Below are positions 12,514-20,705 of a stretch of DNA of 21,209 nt, in pieces. Position 1 is the stretch's first letter; each line of letters starts with the position of its first letter. Both the position numbers and the translations under genes were made by a program. This stretch comes from Clostridia bacterium (GTDB taxonomy: Bacteria > Bacillota_A > Clostridia > Christensenellales > Borkfalkiaceae): positions 1-21,209 of the forward strand of contig JAFTQY010000058.1 of NCBI GenBank assembly GCA_017462505.1, read 5' to 3'. The notes below the pieces were generated by a model. It was not told where the DNA came from. It worked only from the letters and a program-made list of their open reading frames with translations, and searched no databases.

Positions 12514-14292
12514 TTATTGAAATTGCCCGTTATAGAGCGCGGCGTATTCACCGCCGAGTTTCAACAGCTCGCCATGCGTGCCCTGTTCTACCACCTTGCC
12601 CTCTTTCATAACCAAGATACAATCGGAATGCACAATGGTCGAAAGGCGGTGCGCCACCACAAAGGACGTGCGCCCTTCCGTCAGTTTTTTAAACCCGTCG
12701 CTGATTTTCAGCTCCGTACGGGTATCGATGGACGAGGTCGCCTCGTCCAGCAAGAGGATCGGCGGTTTTACCAACATGATACGAGCGATACAAAGGAGCT
12801 GTTTTTGCCCTTCGGACAAGCCGCCCCCCTCGCCAAGGACCGTATCGTACCCCTTTTCCATGCGCTTGATAAAGCTGTGCGCATGCGCCGCTTTCGCCGC
12901 CGCGATCATTTCTTCGTCGGTCGCGTCGGGGTTGCCGAGCTTTAAATTTTCGCGTACGGTCGCGTGTTTGAGCCACGTTTCCTGCAATACCATGCCGTAG
13001 TGTTCGCGTAAAGATCGGCGGGTGATTTCGCGCACGTCCTCGCCGTCAACGCATACCTGCCCCCCGTCTACGTCGTAAAAGCGCATCAACAGGTTGATGA
13101 GCGTGGTCTTGCCCGAGCCCGTCCTACCGACGATCGCGATACGCTGACCCTGCTTTACGTCAAGGGTAAGCCCCTCGATCAGTTTGCCCGATTTGTCGTA
13201 AGAAAAATCCACCGCCTGCAAACGGACGTTGCCGCCCACGGGTTGCTCTGCACCCAAAATCGCGTTGCCCGTATCGGGAATTTCTTCCTGTTCGTCCATC
13301 AGCTCGAAAATACGCGCCGCGCTTGTGAACGCACTTTTCAGCTCGGTGATAACCCCCGTGATCTCGTTAAAGGGCTTGGTGTATTGATTTGCGTAGGATA
13401 AAAATTTCGTCAAGCCGCCGACGGTGAAACCGCCCACCGCAAAGCCGCCGCCCATCACGGCAAACCCGCCGAGCATCGCCACCAGCGCGTACACCAAATT
13501 GTTGATAAACCGCGTGGACGGGTTGGTGAGCGAGGAATAGAAAATGGCGTTCATGGACGATTTTTCTAAGCGCGCATTGATCTCGTTAAATTTATCTTCG
13601 TTCTCGTCCTCGTGAGAAAAGGCTTGCGTAGTTTTCAGTCCGCCGATCGCCTCTTCAACGAACGCCGTCTGCTCCCCGCGGGTCGCCGTCTGTTCGACGA
13701 AAAATTTATGGGTGTGCGAGGTGACGAATTTCGCCACCATCAAGGACGCGGGCGAGGCGATCACCACCACCAGCCCGATCTTCCAGTTGGTGATAAGCAT
13801 AAACGCCACCGTGCCCAAAATCGTCATGACGCCCGTGAAAAACTGGGTAAAGCCCATCAGCAAGCCGTCCGAAAACTGATCGGCGTCCGCTACGATACGG
13901 CTGACCGTGTCGCCGTGGGGGTGGGTGTCGATATACTGCAAGGGCAATTTCCCGATTTTTGCGAACGCGTCCTTGCGGATATCCCGCACTACGTTGCACG
14001 AGATACGGTTGTTGCAAAGGGAAAGCAGCCATTGCGAAAGCGCCGCTACGCCCGCCGCTACGCCCACCTCGATAAAGCAGATTTTGAGGGCGCGCCAGTC
14101 CACCGCGCCTTTGCCCACCATGCAATCGACCGCGTTGCCGAAGAACACGGGCACGCACAGGGTTGCCGCTACGGTCAAGATCGAAAAGAAAATCGTACCG
14201 AATAAGGACAGGGGATATCTGCCCACGTATTGTAACACGCGGCGCAGAGTACTCTGTTTTTTTGTTTGAGGGGTCAACGCCGTTCCTTTCAT
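12514..14292 (-). CDS. ABC exporter half-transporter (catalytic-site subunit)
   Basis: This 592-residue protein has an N-terminal six-helix exporter domain (about 25-325) fused to an ATPase domain. The ATPase has Walker A GRTGSGKTT (389-397), Q-loop Gln 437, Walker B ILLLDEATSS with catalytic Glu 517, and switch His 548 (AHRLS). Its ABC signature is LSEGQ (492-496) rather than LSGGQ. It overlaps the upstream partner gene by four bases (ATGA), with AAGGGGG 10 bases before the start. The pair fits the heterodimeric multidrug-type exporter layout (BmrC/BmrD, TM287/288). In that layout one subunit keeps the working Walker B and the partner is degenerate. The cargo (drug, lipid or peptide) is not evident. 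Confidence 0.94.
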   Translation of the reverse strand: MKGTALTPQTKKQSTLRRVLQYVGRYPLSLFGTIFFSILTVAATLCVPVFFGNAVDCMVGKGAVDWRALKICFIEVGVAAGVAALSQWLLSLCNNRISCNVVRDIRKDAFAKIGKLPLQYIDTHPHGDTVSRIVADADQFSDGLLMGFTQFFTGVMTILGTVAFMLITNWKIGLVVVIASPASLMVAKFVTSHTHKFFVEQTATRGEQTAFVEEAIGGLKTTQAFSHEDENEDKFNEINARLEKSSMNAIFYSSLTNPSTRFINNLVYALVAMLGGFAVMGGGFAVGGFTVGGLTKFLSYANQYTKPFNEITGVITELKSAFTSAARIFELMDEQEEIPDTGNAILGAEQPVGGNVRLQAVDFSYDKSGKLIEGLTLDVKQGQRIAIVGRTGSGKTTLINLLMRFYDVDGGQVCVDGEDVREITRRSLREHYGMVLQETWLKHATVRENLKLGNPDATDEEMIAAAKAAHAHSFIKRMEKGYDTVLGEGGGLSEGQKQLLCIARIMLVKPPILLLDEATSSIDTRTELKISDGFKKLTEGRTSFVVAHRLSTIVHSDCILVMKEGKVVEQGTHGELLKLGGEYAALYNGQFQ

Positions 14293-16013
14293 ACCGCCGC
14301 ACCCCCTTCGTCTTTGTATTGCGAGAAGTAAATTTCGCGGTAGACCTCGCAGGTGTTCATCAGCTCGTCGTGCGTGCCGATCCCCACAGCTCTGCCGTCG
14401 TCCAAAACGATAATTTTATCCGCGTCGCGCACGGACGAGGTACGTTGCGCCACGATAAACGTCGTAGTGTTTAAGCTCTTGATATCCTTGCGGAGCGCCG
14501 CGTCCGTCGCGTAATCGAGCGCCGACGACGAGTCGTCCAAAATCAAAATTTCGGGGTTACGCACGAGCGCGCGCGCGATGGTGAGCCGTTGCTTTTGCCC
14601 GCCCGAAAAGTTTTTGCCGCCCTGTTCTACGGGCGCGTCCAAGCCGCCTTTGCCGATAATCACGTCCTCCGCCTGCGCCAGCCTTGCCGCCGCCATCAGC
14701 TCTTCGTCCGTTGCGTCCGCTCTGCCCCAAAGCAAATTTTCGCGGATCGTGCCCTTGAAAAGCTGTGCCTTTTGGGGCACAACGCCGATACGCTCGCGAA
14801 GATAGCTTTGCTTGTCTTTGTTTTGCACGTTCACGCCGTCAACGCGTACCTGCCCCCCGCTCACGTCGTAAAAATGGGGAATGAGGTTGACGAGGGTGGT
14901 CTTACCCGAGCCCGTGCCGCCGATAACGCCCACGGTCTGCCCGCGCGAAACGCTGAACGTGATATTTTCCAGCGCCGCCTCGGCATTTGCCGTGTACTGT
15001 GCGGAAACGTTATCAAAGACGATAAACGGCTCGTCCGCCGCCCTTTCGTCCGTTTCCGTGATCTGCAAGGACGGCTGCATTTTCAAAACCGCCTCGATAC
15101 GGCTGCCCGACGCCGCCGCTTTCGCCACCGTCACGATCAGGTTAGCGAGCTTGATCAGCTCGATCAAAATTTGCCCCATGAGGTTATACAGCGCAATCAC
15201 CGAGCCTTGGGACAGCGCGCCGCCGTCCACGCGGATCGCCCCCATCCAAAGCAGCCAGATTATGCCCAAATTGAGCAAGGCATAGGTCAAGGGGTTGGTG
15301 ATCGCGGCGATACCGCCGACAAATTTTCTGCCGTCGTTTAATTTCTCGTTGCGACAATCGAAAAGTTCCCGTTCGCTGTCCTCCTTGCAAAAAGCGCGCA
15401 GAACTCTCGCGCCCGACAAATTCTCGCGGGTGGATAACAGCACGTCGTCCAGCTTTTCTTGCGTTTTTTTATACAGCGGCATGCAAACGAGCATCACCGC
15501 GTACACGACGATCGCAAGCACGACGATCACGACCGCGAAGATCCCGAACGGAGTCCAGCCGTAGGCAAGCGAACAGAGCATTGCGCCGAACACGATAAAG
15601 GGCGAACGCAGGAAAAGGCGCAAAAACAGGTTGACCCCCGTCTGCAATTTATCCACGTCCCCCGTCATGCGGGTAAGCATGGTCGCCTCGCCCATTCTGT
15701 CGATATCCTTGTACGAAAGGGATTGTATTTTTTTGAACAGATCGCGGCGAATCCCCGCCGACATGCCCGTTGCCGTCCGCGCGGAAAAATACTGCGCCGC
15801 CACCGCAAAGATAAACCCAAACAGCCCAAAGCCCGCCAAAATAACGCACGCCCAAACGACGTACGAACGATCGCGCGCGGCAATGCCGTTGTCGACGATC
15901 GCCGCCACGACAAAGGGCACTAACAGCTCGAACGTCGCCTCTAAAAGCTTGAAAAGCGGACCGAGCAGGGCTTGCCATTTATACGGTTTTGCATAGGACA
16001 AAATTTTCTTCAT
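14289..16013 (-). CDS. ABC exporter half-transporter (degenerate-site subunit)
   Basis: This 574-residue partner has a six-helix exporter domain followed by an ATPase domain with Walker A GGTGSGKTT (365-373) and a full FSGGQ signature (469-473). Two catalytic positions are altered: Walker B reads ILILDDSSS, with Asp 494 in place of the catalytic Glu, and the switch His is Gln 523 (VAQRTSS). These are the typical changes of the degenerate site in heterodimeric exporters, so the protein is not broken. The start ATG 16013 is preceded by a strong promoter only eight bases away and no ribosome site, which suggests a leaderless mRNA. Its stop overlaps the next gene's start. Confidence 0.94.
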   Translation of the reverse strand: MKKILSYAKPYKWQALLGPLFKLLEATFELLVPFVVAAIVDNGIAARDRSYVVWACVILAGFGLFGFIFAVAAQYFSARTATGMSAGIRRDLFKKIQSLSYKDIDRMGEATMLTRMTGDVDKLQTGVNLFLRLFLRSPFIVFGAMLCSLAYGWTPFGIFAVVIVVLAIVVYAVMLVCMPLYKKTQEKLDDVLLSTRENLSGARVLRAFCKEDSERELFDCRNEKLNDGRKFVGGIAAITNPLTYALLNLGIIWLLWMGAIRVDGGALSQGSVIALYNLMGQILIELIKLANLIVTVAKAAASGSRIEAVLKMQPSLQITETDERAADEPFIVFDNVSAQYTANAEAALENITFSVSRGQTVGVIGGTGSGKTTLVNLIPHFYDVSGGQVRVDGVNVQNKDKQSYLRERIGVVPQKAQLFKGTIRENLLWGRADATDEELMAAARLAQAEDVIIGKGGLDAPVEQGGKNFSGGQKQRLTIARALVRNPEILILDDSSSALDYATDAALRKDIKSLNTTTFIVAQRTSSVRDADKIIVLDDGRAVGIGTHDELMNTCEVYREIYFSQYKDEGGAAV

Positions 16014-16021
16014 ACGGTTTT

Positions 16022-16050
16022 ATTATACCACGAAAAATGCCCGAACGCAA
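16022..16050 (-). promoter_or_regulatory. Extended -10 promoter of the ABC exporter operon
   Basis: TATAAT (16022-16027) is preceded by TGG (16028-16030), forming an extended -10, and a partial -35 TTGCGT (16045-16050) is 17 bases away. Only eight bases separate the -10 from the ATG, so the transcript should begin about two bases before the start codon. Confidence 0.75.
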
Positions 16051-16073
16051 GAGAATTTACTTCCTTATATAAT

Positions 16074-16112
16074 AAAAACGGCGCGGAAGTGGGATACTTC
16101 CGCGCTTTTTTG
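16074..16112. terminator. Bidirectional intrinsic terminator after the two-TM protein gene
   Basis: A perfect 10-bp stem (16081-16090 with 16096-16105) has a five-base loop. It is flanked by a T run on the plus side and, for minus-strand transcripts, by TTTTTATTATA two bases after the stem. It separates the 16136-17110 gene from the ABC exporter promoter. Confidence 0.85.
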
Positions 16113-16135
16113 CGTTTTTTCGGGGGTTTTTGCGG

Positions 16136-17110
16136 TTATTCTTTATCCGCGCTTTCGTTTGCGCTTTCGTCGGTTTCTTCTTCTACGGTTTCGATTTCAA
16201 GAAGAGACGCGTACAAAGCTTTGTATCTGCGCACGATCACAAGACGTTTTCCGCTTTCCGTGGACGAGAGCTTTTCGTTGCGCAAATGCATACGCAGAGC
16301 GTTATACAGCTTGTTTGTGAACAAAAGCAAGACGATAAAGTTCACCGCCGCCACACCTGCGTACACGCACGCCTTGACGATAAAGCCCGTGCGCTGACCG
16401 TGGGGCACGGTGACGCGGTCGGAAAAGCTCTTCCACGCCAAAATCGCCATAACCACCGTTACGAGCAGGAACGCCGCCGTACCGATACCGCTTTTAAGCA
16501 GACGGGAAAGGAGCACCTTGCGGCGTTTTTGTTGCTTGCCCTCTACCTCTTGGGCGAGCGGTTTTTCTTCTTCCGCCAGCTCGTCGTGGCGTTTTTGGAA
16601 CACCTCGCGGTAATCGCGGCGCAAAATGTCCGTCGCCTCATACCCTAAATCGTATTCCAAATTTTCAATGCCCGTCTTGGCGTATTCTTCGGCAAGCACG
16701 TCGGGCTTTGCAAAATTTTCCGTTTTCGCGCGCCAGTAGCCCGCCGACGCCACCGCCGCGATCTCGTCCAAATTCAACGCGCGTTCAAACGTCTTTTCCG
16801 CCTCGACAAAGTTTCCTTGGACAAGGAGCTCTTCGCCCTGTTTGCACGCCGCCTCGTAATCCGCCTGCCGTTTCGCCGCGTCCGCCGCTTTCTTTTGACG
16901 GAGCGCAAGCGCCTCTTCGGGGCTGAGCCCGACCAAATCCTCGTCGTCCTCGTCCGTCATCGGAAAGGCAAAGGAAATTTCGTCCGCAAGCTCTTCCGTT
17001 TCGTCCGTTCCGTCCGCCGCCAGCTCGTCCGTTACGTCCACGTAGCCGTCCTTGGTCTTTTTCAGCCGAACCCCTCTTCCGTATTCGTCGTCAATCATTC
17101 TTTCTTCCAT
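16136..17110 (-). CDS. Unknown protein: acidic N-terminus, TPR-like repeat, two TM helices
   Basis: I do not recognise this 324-residue protein. Residues 1-65 are acidic and probably disordered. Residues 75-125 contain a helical hairpin resembling one TPR unit (GEELLVQGNFVEAEKTFERAL). A charged helical stretch (180-200) precedes two membrane helices (about 209-228 and 243-265), and the C-terminal tail is rich in Glu, Ser and Asp. The topology suggests both ends in the cytoplasm. A GGAG ribosome site lies 7 bases before ATG 17110. It follows ispE by 75 bases with no convincing promoter, so it may share the ispE transcript, and it ends at a strong terminator. Function unknown. Confidence 0.75.
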   Translation of the reverse strand: MEERMIDDEYGRGVRLKKTKDGYVDVTDELAADGTDETEELADEISFAFPMTDEDDEDLVGLSPEEALALRQKKAADAAKRQADYEAACKQGEELLVQGNFVEAEKTFERALNLDEIAAVASAGYWRAKTENFAKPDVLAEEYAKTGIENLEYDLGYEATDILRRDYREVFQKRHDELAEEEKPLAQEVEGKQQKRRKVLLSRLLKSGIGTAAFLLVTVVMAILAWKSFSDRVTVPHGQRTGFIVKACVYAGVAAVNFIVLLLFTNKLYNALRMHLRNEKLSSTESGKRLVIVRRYKALYASLLEIETVEEETDESANESADKE

Positions 17111-17185
17111 ATTTTTCTCCGAATTTTTTATATTTTCTTCGTTGCTTTTGCCGTTCGTTGCGACACGTCCCCCACCATTTTGCGA

Positions 17186-18139
17186 TTATTCGCTATCAAG
17201 CAGGCTCTCTTCCTCCTCGCTGAGCCGATACGGGCTACGCCACAAACCAAGCGTCTTTTTCTTCTTTCCCGTATAATCGGGCACGACCGTTTTTGCGGTA
17301 AACACCCTAAATTTCCCCTTGTAACGGCTCTTTGCCCACTCGCACAGCTCTTTTGTTTCAAACAGCGCGTACACCGCGCTACCCGAACCGCTCATGCACG
17401 CCCCCAAAGGGGAAAAGGAACGGGCTTGTTCGTACGCCGTCAACACGTCCTCGTTTACGTGCAACGCGGGCACGTATAAATCATTCGTTAAGGACATGCC
17501 TACCCCGTTTACGTCCTTTTCGGTCAAAGCGCGGATACAGTTTTCCGTCTGGCTTTCCCGCCAAGCAAGGGTATGGGGCAATTCGTCGTATTTTTTATAA
17601 CATTCCCCCGCAGACACGGACGATCTCGGGCAGATGAGCAACAAATACAAGGTCGTATCCGTCTTGATAGGGGTCACCCTTTCCCCCCTGCCCTGCATGC
17701 GCGCAAAACCGCCGTCTAACATATACCCCGTATCGCTGCCAAGCGTATCGGCAAGCTCTTTCAGCTTTGCCCGGTCTTCGATCCCGTACAGCCGCGCCAT
17801 ACCGTTGAGCACCCCGCAAATATCCGCGGACGAGCCGCCAAGCCCTGCGCCGATGGGGATATCCTTAAAAATCGTGATCTCCGCGCCGTCCGTACCAAAC
17901 GCCGCCGAAAATGCCTCCGCCGCCTTTAACGCGTTGTTCTTTTCAGGGGGGATTTTTTCGCTGTTCATGCCGTGCATGACTACGTTGCTGTATTTCCCCT
18001 TTTTCTTTTTGAGGTAAACCGTATCGCAAAGATCGATATTCGCCACCGCGGAATCAAGCAGGTGAAAGCCGTTTTCCACCCCTTGAATTTCCAACGTTAA
18101 ATTGATTTTTGCATACGATTTTATCTTTACCGAATTCAT
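17186..18139 (-). CDS. ispE: 4-diphosphocytidyl-2-C-methyl-D-erythritol kinase
   Basis: IspE phosphorylates CDP-methylerythritol with ATP in the MEP pathway of isoprenoid synthesis. The 317-residue protein has the three GHMP-kinase motifs: SYAKINLTLEI (8-18, with Lys 11), PIGAGLGGSSAD (95-106, ATP loop) and GSGSAVYALF near 260. The catalytic Asp is likely 136 in LGSDTGYM, where many homologues have GADVPFF, so the substrate pocket differs slightly. The C-terminus is somewhat extended (KKKKTLGLWRSPYR onward). ATG 18139 has only a weak GGGAT ribosome site. The gene has its own promoter and a leader hairpin. Its neighbours sipL and veg are known ispE companions in Clostridia and Bacillus. Confidence 0.94.
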   Translation of the reverse strand: MNSVKIKSYAKINLTLEIQGVENGFHLLDSAVANIDLCDTVYLKKKKGKYSNVVMHGMNSEKIPPEKNNALKAAEAFSAAFGTDGAEITIFKDIPIGAGLGGSSADICGVLNGMARLYGIEDRAKLKELADTLGSDTGYMLDGGFARMQGRGERVTPIKTDTTLYLLLICPRSSVSAGECYKKYDELPHTLAWRESQTENCIRALTEKDVNGVGMSLTNDLYVPALHVNEDVLTAYEQARSFSPLGACMSGSGSAVYALFETKELCEWAKSRYKGKFRVFTAKTVVPDYTGKKKKTLGLWRSPYRLSEEEESLLDSE

Positions 18140-18160
18140 CTTTTATCCCAAACTTATCCC

Positions 18161-18187
18161 AAAAGCGCGGCGAGAAACTCTCGCCGC
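18161..18187 (-). terminator. Terminator-like hairpin in the ispE leader (attenuator candidate)
   Basis: A perfect 9-bp stem (18167-18175 with 18179-18187) with a three-base loop is followed on the minus strand by GCTTTTGGG. It lies after the ispE promoter and before the ispE ATG. It could end sipL read-through transcripts and also reduce transcription from the ispE promoter. Two TTTGGGATAA copies follow, the second just before the start codon. Confidence 0.55.
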
Positions 18188-18205
18188 ACCGATCGTTCTT
18201 ATCTA

Positions 18206-18234
18206 ATTGTAACACATTTTTGCCGTAATTTCAA
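18206..18234 (-). promoter_or_regulatory. Sigma-A promoter of ispE
   Basis: TTGAAA (18229-18234) and TACAAT (18206-18211) are 17 bases apart on the minus strand, with TGT directly before the -10 (extended -10). Transcription should start near 18199, giving a leader of about 60 nt that contains the hairpin at 18161-18187. Confidence 0.8.
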
Positions 18235-18271
18235 TATTTTACACCTATTTCCCGCGTGTTTTTTATGAAAA

Positions 18272-19759
18272 TTAGGTGATTTGCCGATAAACGAAGATAC
18301 GTTCCCCCTCTTTGAGCGGAAATTCCAAATGCCCGTTGCTCCTTTGCAGGTCCTCGGGATCGCACGCAAGCCGCTTTGCCACCCGCCAAAGATCCTCGCC
18401 CGCGCGCGGGATAAACACCGAAAACGCGCTCTCTTCCGCGGGGTATTCTTCCCCCTCTTGCACCTGACAAACGTATTCCCAAGTCCTTTGCTCGTACGCG
18501 CGCACGCTGAGCTTTAAGGTGGCGTCCGCCTCCGTTTCGCCGTTCTTTTTACGCCGTACGTTGAGCCCGCAAACGATACAGTCCGCGTCCGCATAATCCC
18601 CCTCGACGTCCACGGGGAACGCAAAGGGTAAGGACAAAGTCGCGCTGCGATGCCCCCCGTCCGCGCCGAGAAGTAACACGTCGGCAAGCACCGCGCCCTC
18701 CGCCTCCATGCCTTTTTCCGTCTTCTTCAAGGCGATTTCCGCGCGCGGCAACACCGCCGCCTGCAAGGTATATTCTCCGTCAATAGCGGGCGAAATGACC
18801 GCCGCGCCGCTGATACGCTGCATACATTTTATTTGGTTCGTTAAGTACCGTCCCCCGTCGTTTGCCCTTTTCACCTCCGTTTCTACCGTCGTGGAAAAGG
18901 CGTCGCTCGCCGCCGAAATTTCCTCTTCGATATGCAAAAAACAGGTGGCGGCAAGGGTGTAGGAAAGCACCAGCTTGCTACGCCCCTTTTCTTCATCCGT
19001 GCTCACCGCCAAATGCGCCTGTTTCACGCTTACGTGCGCGCTTGCCGTTACCTTGCCAAAGCCCTCTTCGGCGGGAATCTGCATGCGGAAAGGGATCAGC
19101 CTTTCGTACGAGCCCACGCCGTCCGCGCCTGTCAAAACGCAGATATTGAGCGCGATCTCCCCGTCCAAATCGATTTGCCCGCCGCTCACCGCCGCGCTAT
19201 GCACCACCGCCGTTTGGCTGTGCAACAAAATATCCCCCACGTAGTCGCTGTCAAATTCGTCCTCGCTCTCCGTTTCCCCCGTCACGCACACCGTCTTGCA
19301 AAGGGTCAGCGCGTCCTTTTTCACGATCAGATTTTCCCCGCCGACGAGGTATTCGATCTGCTTGCTCCCGTACACGGCAAGCTCCGCGCCCACGATCACC
19401 GAAATATACAACCCCGAGCCTTCCCTGCGCCAAGTGACGTTTTCTGCCGAAAGCAACGCTTTCGCAAAGCACGCGGGGCTGACCTGCGCCCCCTCGGCTT
19501 TGTGGAAAAATTCCGCGCCGCGTTCCGCGCGGCATACCTTTTTATCGCCGTCCTCGTACACGAGCGTGAGCAACACCCGCCCGCCGTATTGCACTTCGCC
19601 GTCCGCACACACGCAGTCGGCGGGGATCGCCTTGGCATACACCGCCAACACGCCCCCGATCTCGCTCCCCGGCAGGCGACATTCCACCACCGACTGTCCG
19701 CGCAAACGGCAGACCTCCCCGATATAACGATAGCTTTCAAATTGCGGTTTTATTGACAT
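18272..19759 (-). CDS. sipL: SipL-like spore coat morphogenetic protein (DUF3794/SPOCS plus LysM)
   Basis: This 495-residue protein is built of beta-rich SPOCS (DUF3794) modules, with typical pieces such as CRLPGSEIGGVLAV, LTLVYEDGDKKVC and GEIALNICVLTG. It ends in a LysM domain (about 445-493: FIPRAGEDLWRVAKRLACDPEDL...LKEGERIFVYR). In Clostridioides difficile SipL has the same build, binds SpoIVA and anchors the coat to the forespore; it is encoded beside ispE, as here. It has no signal peptide, consistent with a mother-cell protein. An AAGGAGG ribosome site lies 8 bases before ATG 19759. A CATA-N3-TA motif (19806-19814) upstream resembles a sporulation -10 but no matching -35 is seen. Other SPOCS-LysM proteins of unknown role exist, so the exact name is less certain than the family. 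Confidence 0.82.
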   Translation of the reverse strand: MSIKPQFESYRYIGEVCRLRGQSVVECRLPGSEIGGVLAVYAKAIPADCVCADGEVQYGGRVLLTLVYEDGDKKVCRAERGAEFFHKAEGAQVSPACFAKALLSAENVTWRREGSGLYISVIVGAELAVYGSKQIEYLVGGENLIVKKDALTLCKTVCVTGETESEDEFDSDYVGDILLHSQTAVVHSAAVSGGQIDLDGEIALNICVLTGADGVGSYERLIPFRMQIPAEEGFGKVTASAHVSVKQAHLAVSTDEEKGRSKLVLSYTLAATCFLHIEEEISAASDAFSTTVETEVKRANDGGRYLTNQIKCMQRISGAAVISPAIDGEYTLQAAVLPRAEIALKKTEKGMEAEGAVLADVLLLGADGGHRSATLSLPFAFPVDVEGDYADADCIVCGLNVRRKKNGETEADATLKLSVRAYEQRTWEYVCQVQEGEEYPAEESAFSVFIPRAGEDLWRVAKRLACDPEDLQRSNGHLEFPLKEGERIFVYRQIT

Positions 19760-19899
19760 TTTTACGACCTCCTTGCGATCACCCTTTGGTTTTTTCTTGT
19801 CGTTTTATCCTATGCAAGCCGTAAAAAGGATAGAACGCCGCGCTGAATTTTTTGTCCGAAAAAGGGATATTTTTCCTGCGCTTTGGGCATACTGTTTAT

Positions 19900-20139
19900 A
19901 TGATTAAACCGACAAAAAATATCAAGGACGTCAAACAAATGGTAAAAGATTGCTCGGCGCAACGGGTCGCCGTGCGGGTCAATTTGGGCAGAAATAAGAG
20001 CGTTAGCTATTCGGGCATACTCTCGGGCATTTACCCCGCCCTGTTCACCGTCAAGCCCGACGATAAGGACTTTTTGGGCAAAACAGCCTATTCTTATTCG
20101 GACGTGCTGTGCGGCAACGTAAAGATAAAGCGCATATGA
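19900..20139 (+). CDS. veg: Veg family protein
   Basis: The only plus-strand gene, 79 residues. Its core RVNLGRNKSVSYSGILSGIYPALFTV and the ending YSYSDVLCGNVKI match the small Veg family, which in Bacillus lies next to ispE and has been linked to biofilm gene expression. I use ATG 19900. A TTG 48 bases upstream is also open but adds unconserved residues. Neither start has a ribosome site. A possible -10 (CATACT, 19888-19893) would place the first transcribed base at the A of the ATG, so the mRNA may be leaderless; the -35 is not recognisable. Transcription ends at an 18-bp hairpin that includes the stop codon. Confidence 0.87.
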   Translation: MIKPTKNIKDVKQMVKDCSAQRVAVRVNLGRNKSVSYSGILSGIYPALFTVKPDDKDFLGKTAYSYSDVLCGNVKIKRI

Positions 20140-20173
20140 AAAACACTCCCCTGACGGGGAGTGTTTTTCATAT
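20134..20173. terminator. Bidirectional terminator overlapping the veg stop codon
   Basis: An 18-bp perfect stem (20134-20151 with 20156-20173) closes a TGAC loop, with five-base A/T runs inside both arms. It lies between convergent genes: veg on plus and the 124-aa gene on minus, which ends at 20183. The veg stop (20137-20139) is inside the stem. Confidence 0.88.
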
Positions 20174-20182
20174 ATTCCGTTA

Positions 20183-20557
20183 TCACAATTTAATTCCGAA
20201 AAAGTCGGGCTTGCCGCTTGCCATTTCTTTACACAAAAGCTCGGCAATAAATTTCCGTTTCTCGTCTATCGTCGGTTTTTTGAAAATATGTTTCACGTTA
20301 AACGCGCGATATTCTTTTTTATACAGATATTTCAAAGACGGAAAGGCATACGTGCCGTTTACGCATACGACGATATTGATTTCGTTTCCGCCCGACACTT
20401 CGCGCCAGTCGAAAAAGTCCCTGCCTTTTTTATAACGGCAGATATACACACAGCTGCTGTCCCCGCCCTTTTGATAGAAATACTCAAAGGAAAAGCCCTT
20501 TTCCAAAATGGGCGCGGTAAGCGCTTTTATATTTTCAGCGGAAACAATTTCGTTCAT
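20183..20557 (-). CDS. Unknown 124-residue protein
   Basis: I do not recognise this protein. It is soluble in appearance, without signal peptide or membrane helix, and rich in aromatic and lysine residues (for example FEYFYQKGG, DFFDWREV, KYLYKKEYRAF). It seems alpha/beta with a C-terminal helix. The ATG at 20557 has no evident ribosome site and no clear promoter; read-through from alaS across the repeat at 20605-20705 is the simplest source of transcripts. It may be a lineage-specific accessory gene. Confidence 0.55.
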   Translation of the reverse strand: MNEIVSAENIKALTAPILEKGFSFEYFYQKGGDSSCVYICRYKKGRDFFDWREVSGGNEINIVVCVNGTYAFPSLKYLYKKEYRAFNVKHIFKKPTIDEKRKFIAELLCKEMASGKPDFFGIKL

Positions 20558-20604
20558 AACGTTACTTTTGCGCGGTTCAACGCGATACGTATGGGGGTGT
20601 TTTC

Positions 20605-20705
20605 AAAACGGCGTAGATGCAAGCAAGACGCGAAGCCGCGAAGGAGCGTACAAAACGTACGTGACTGAGCGGCGACAAAGTATTGCGAAGTATATACGTC
20701 GTTTT
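20605..20705. repeat. 101-bp palindromic element, copy B (3' end of alaS)
   Basis: This is the second copy of the element at 5479-5579, in the same orientation relative to its upstream gene. Terminal arms 20605-20615 and 20695-20705 pair at 10 of 11 positions. The centre has CGTAC-AAAA-CGTACG in place of GTAC-CGATA-GTAC. Stem positions that differ from copy A change on both sides: A20608-T20702 against G5482-C5576, and in the inner stem T against A with the partner swapped. The last two bases of the alaS stop codon TAA lie in the element. Confidence 0.85.

Noticed and set aside
19760..19851. Sigma-E or sigma-K promoter for the sipL-like gene
   Set aside because: A CATA-N3-TA sequence is present at 19806-19814, but no acceptable -35 element lies at the right distance, so I did not list it as a promoter.
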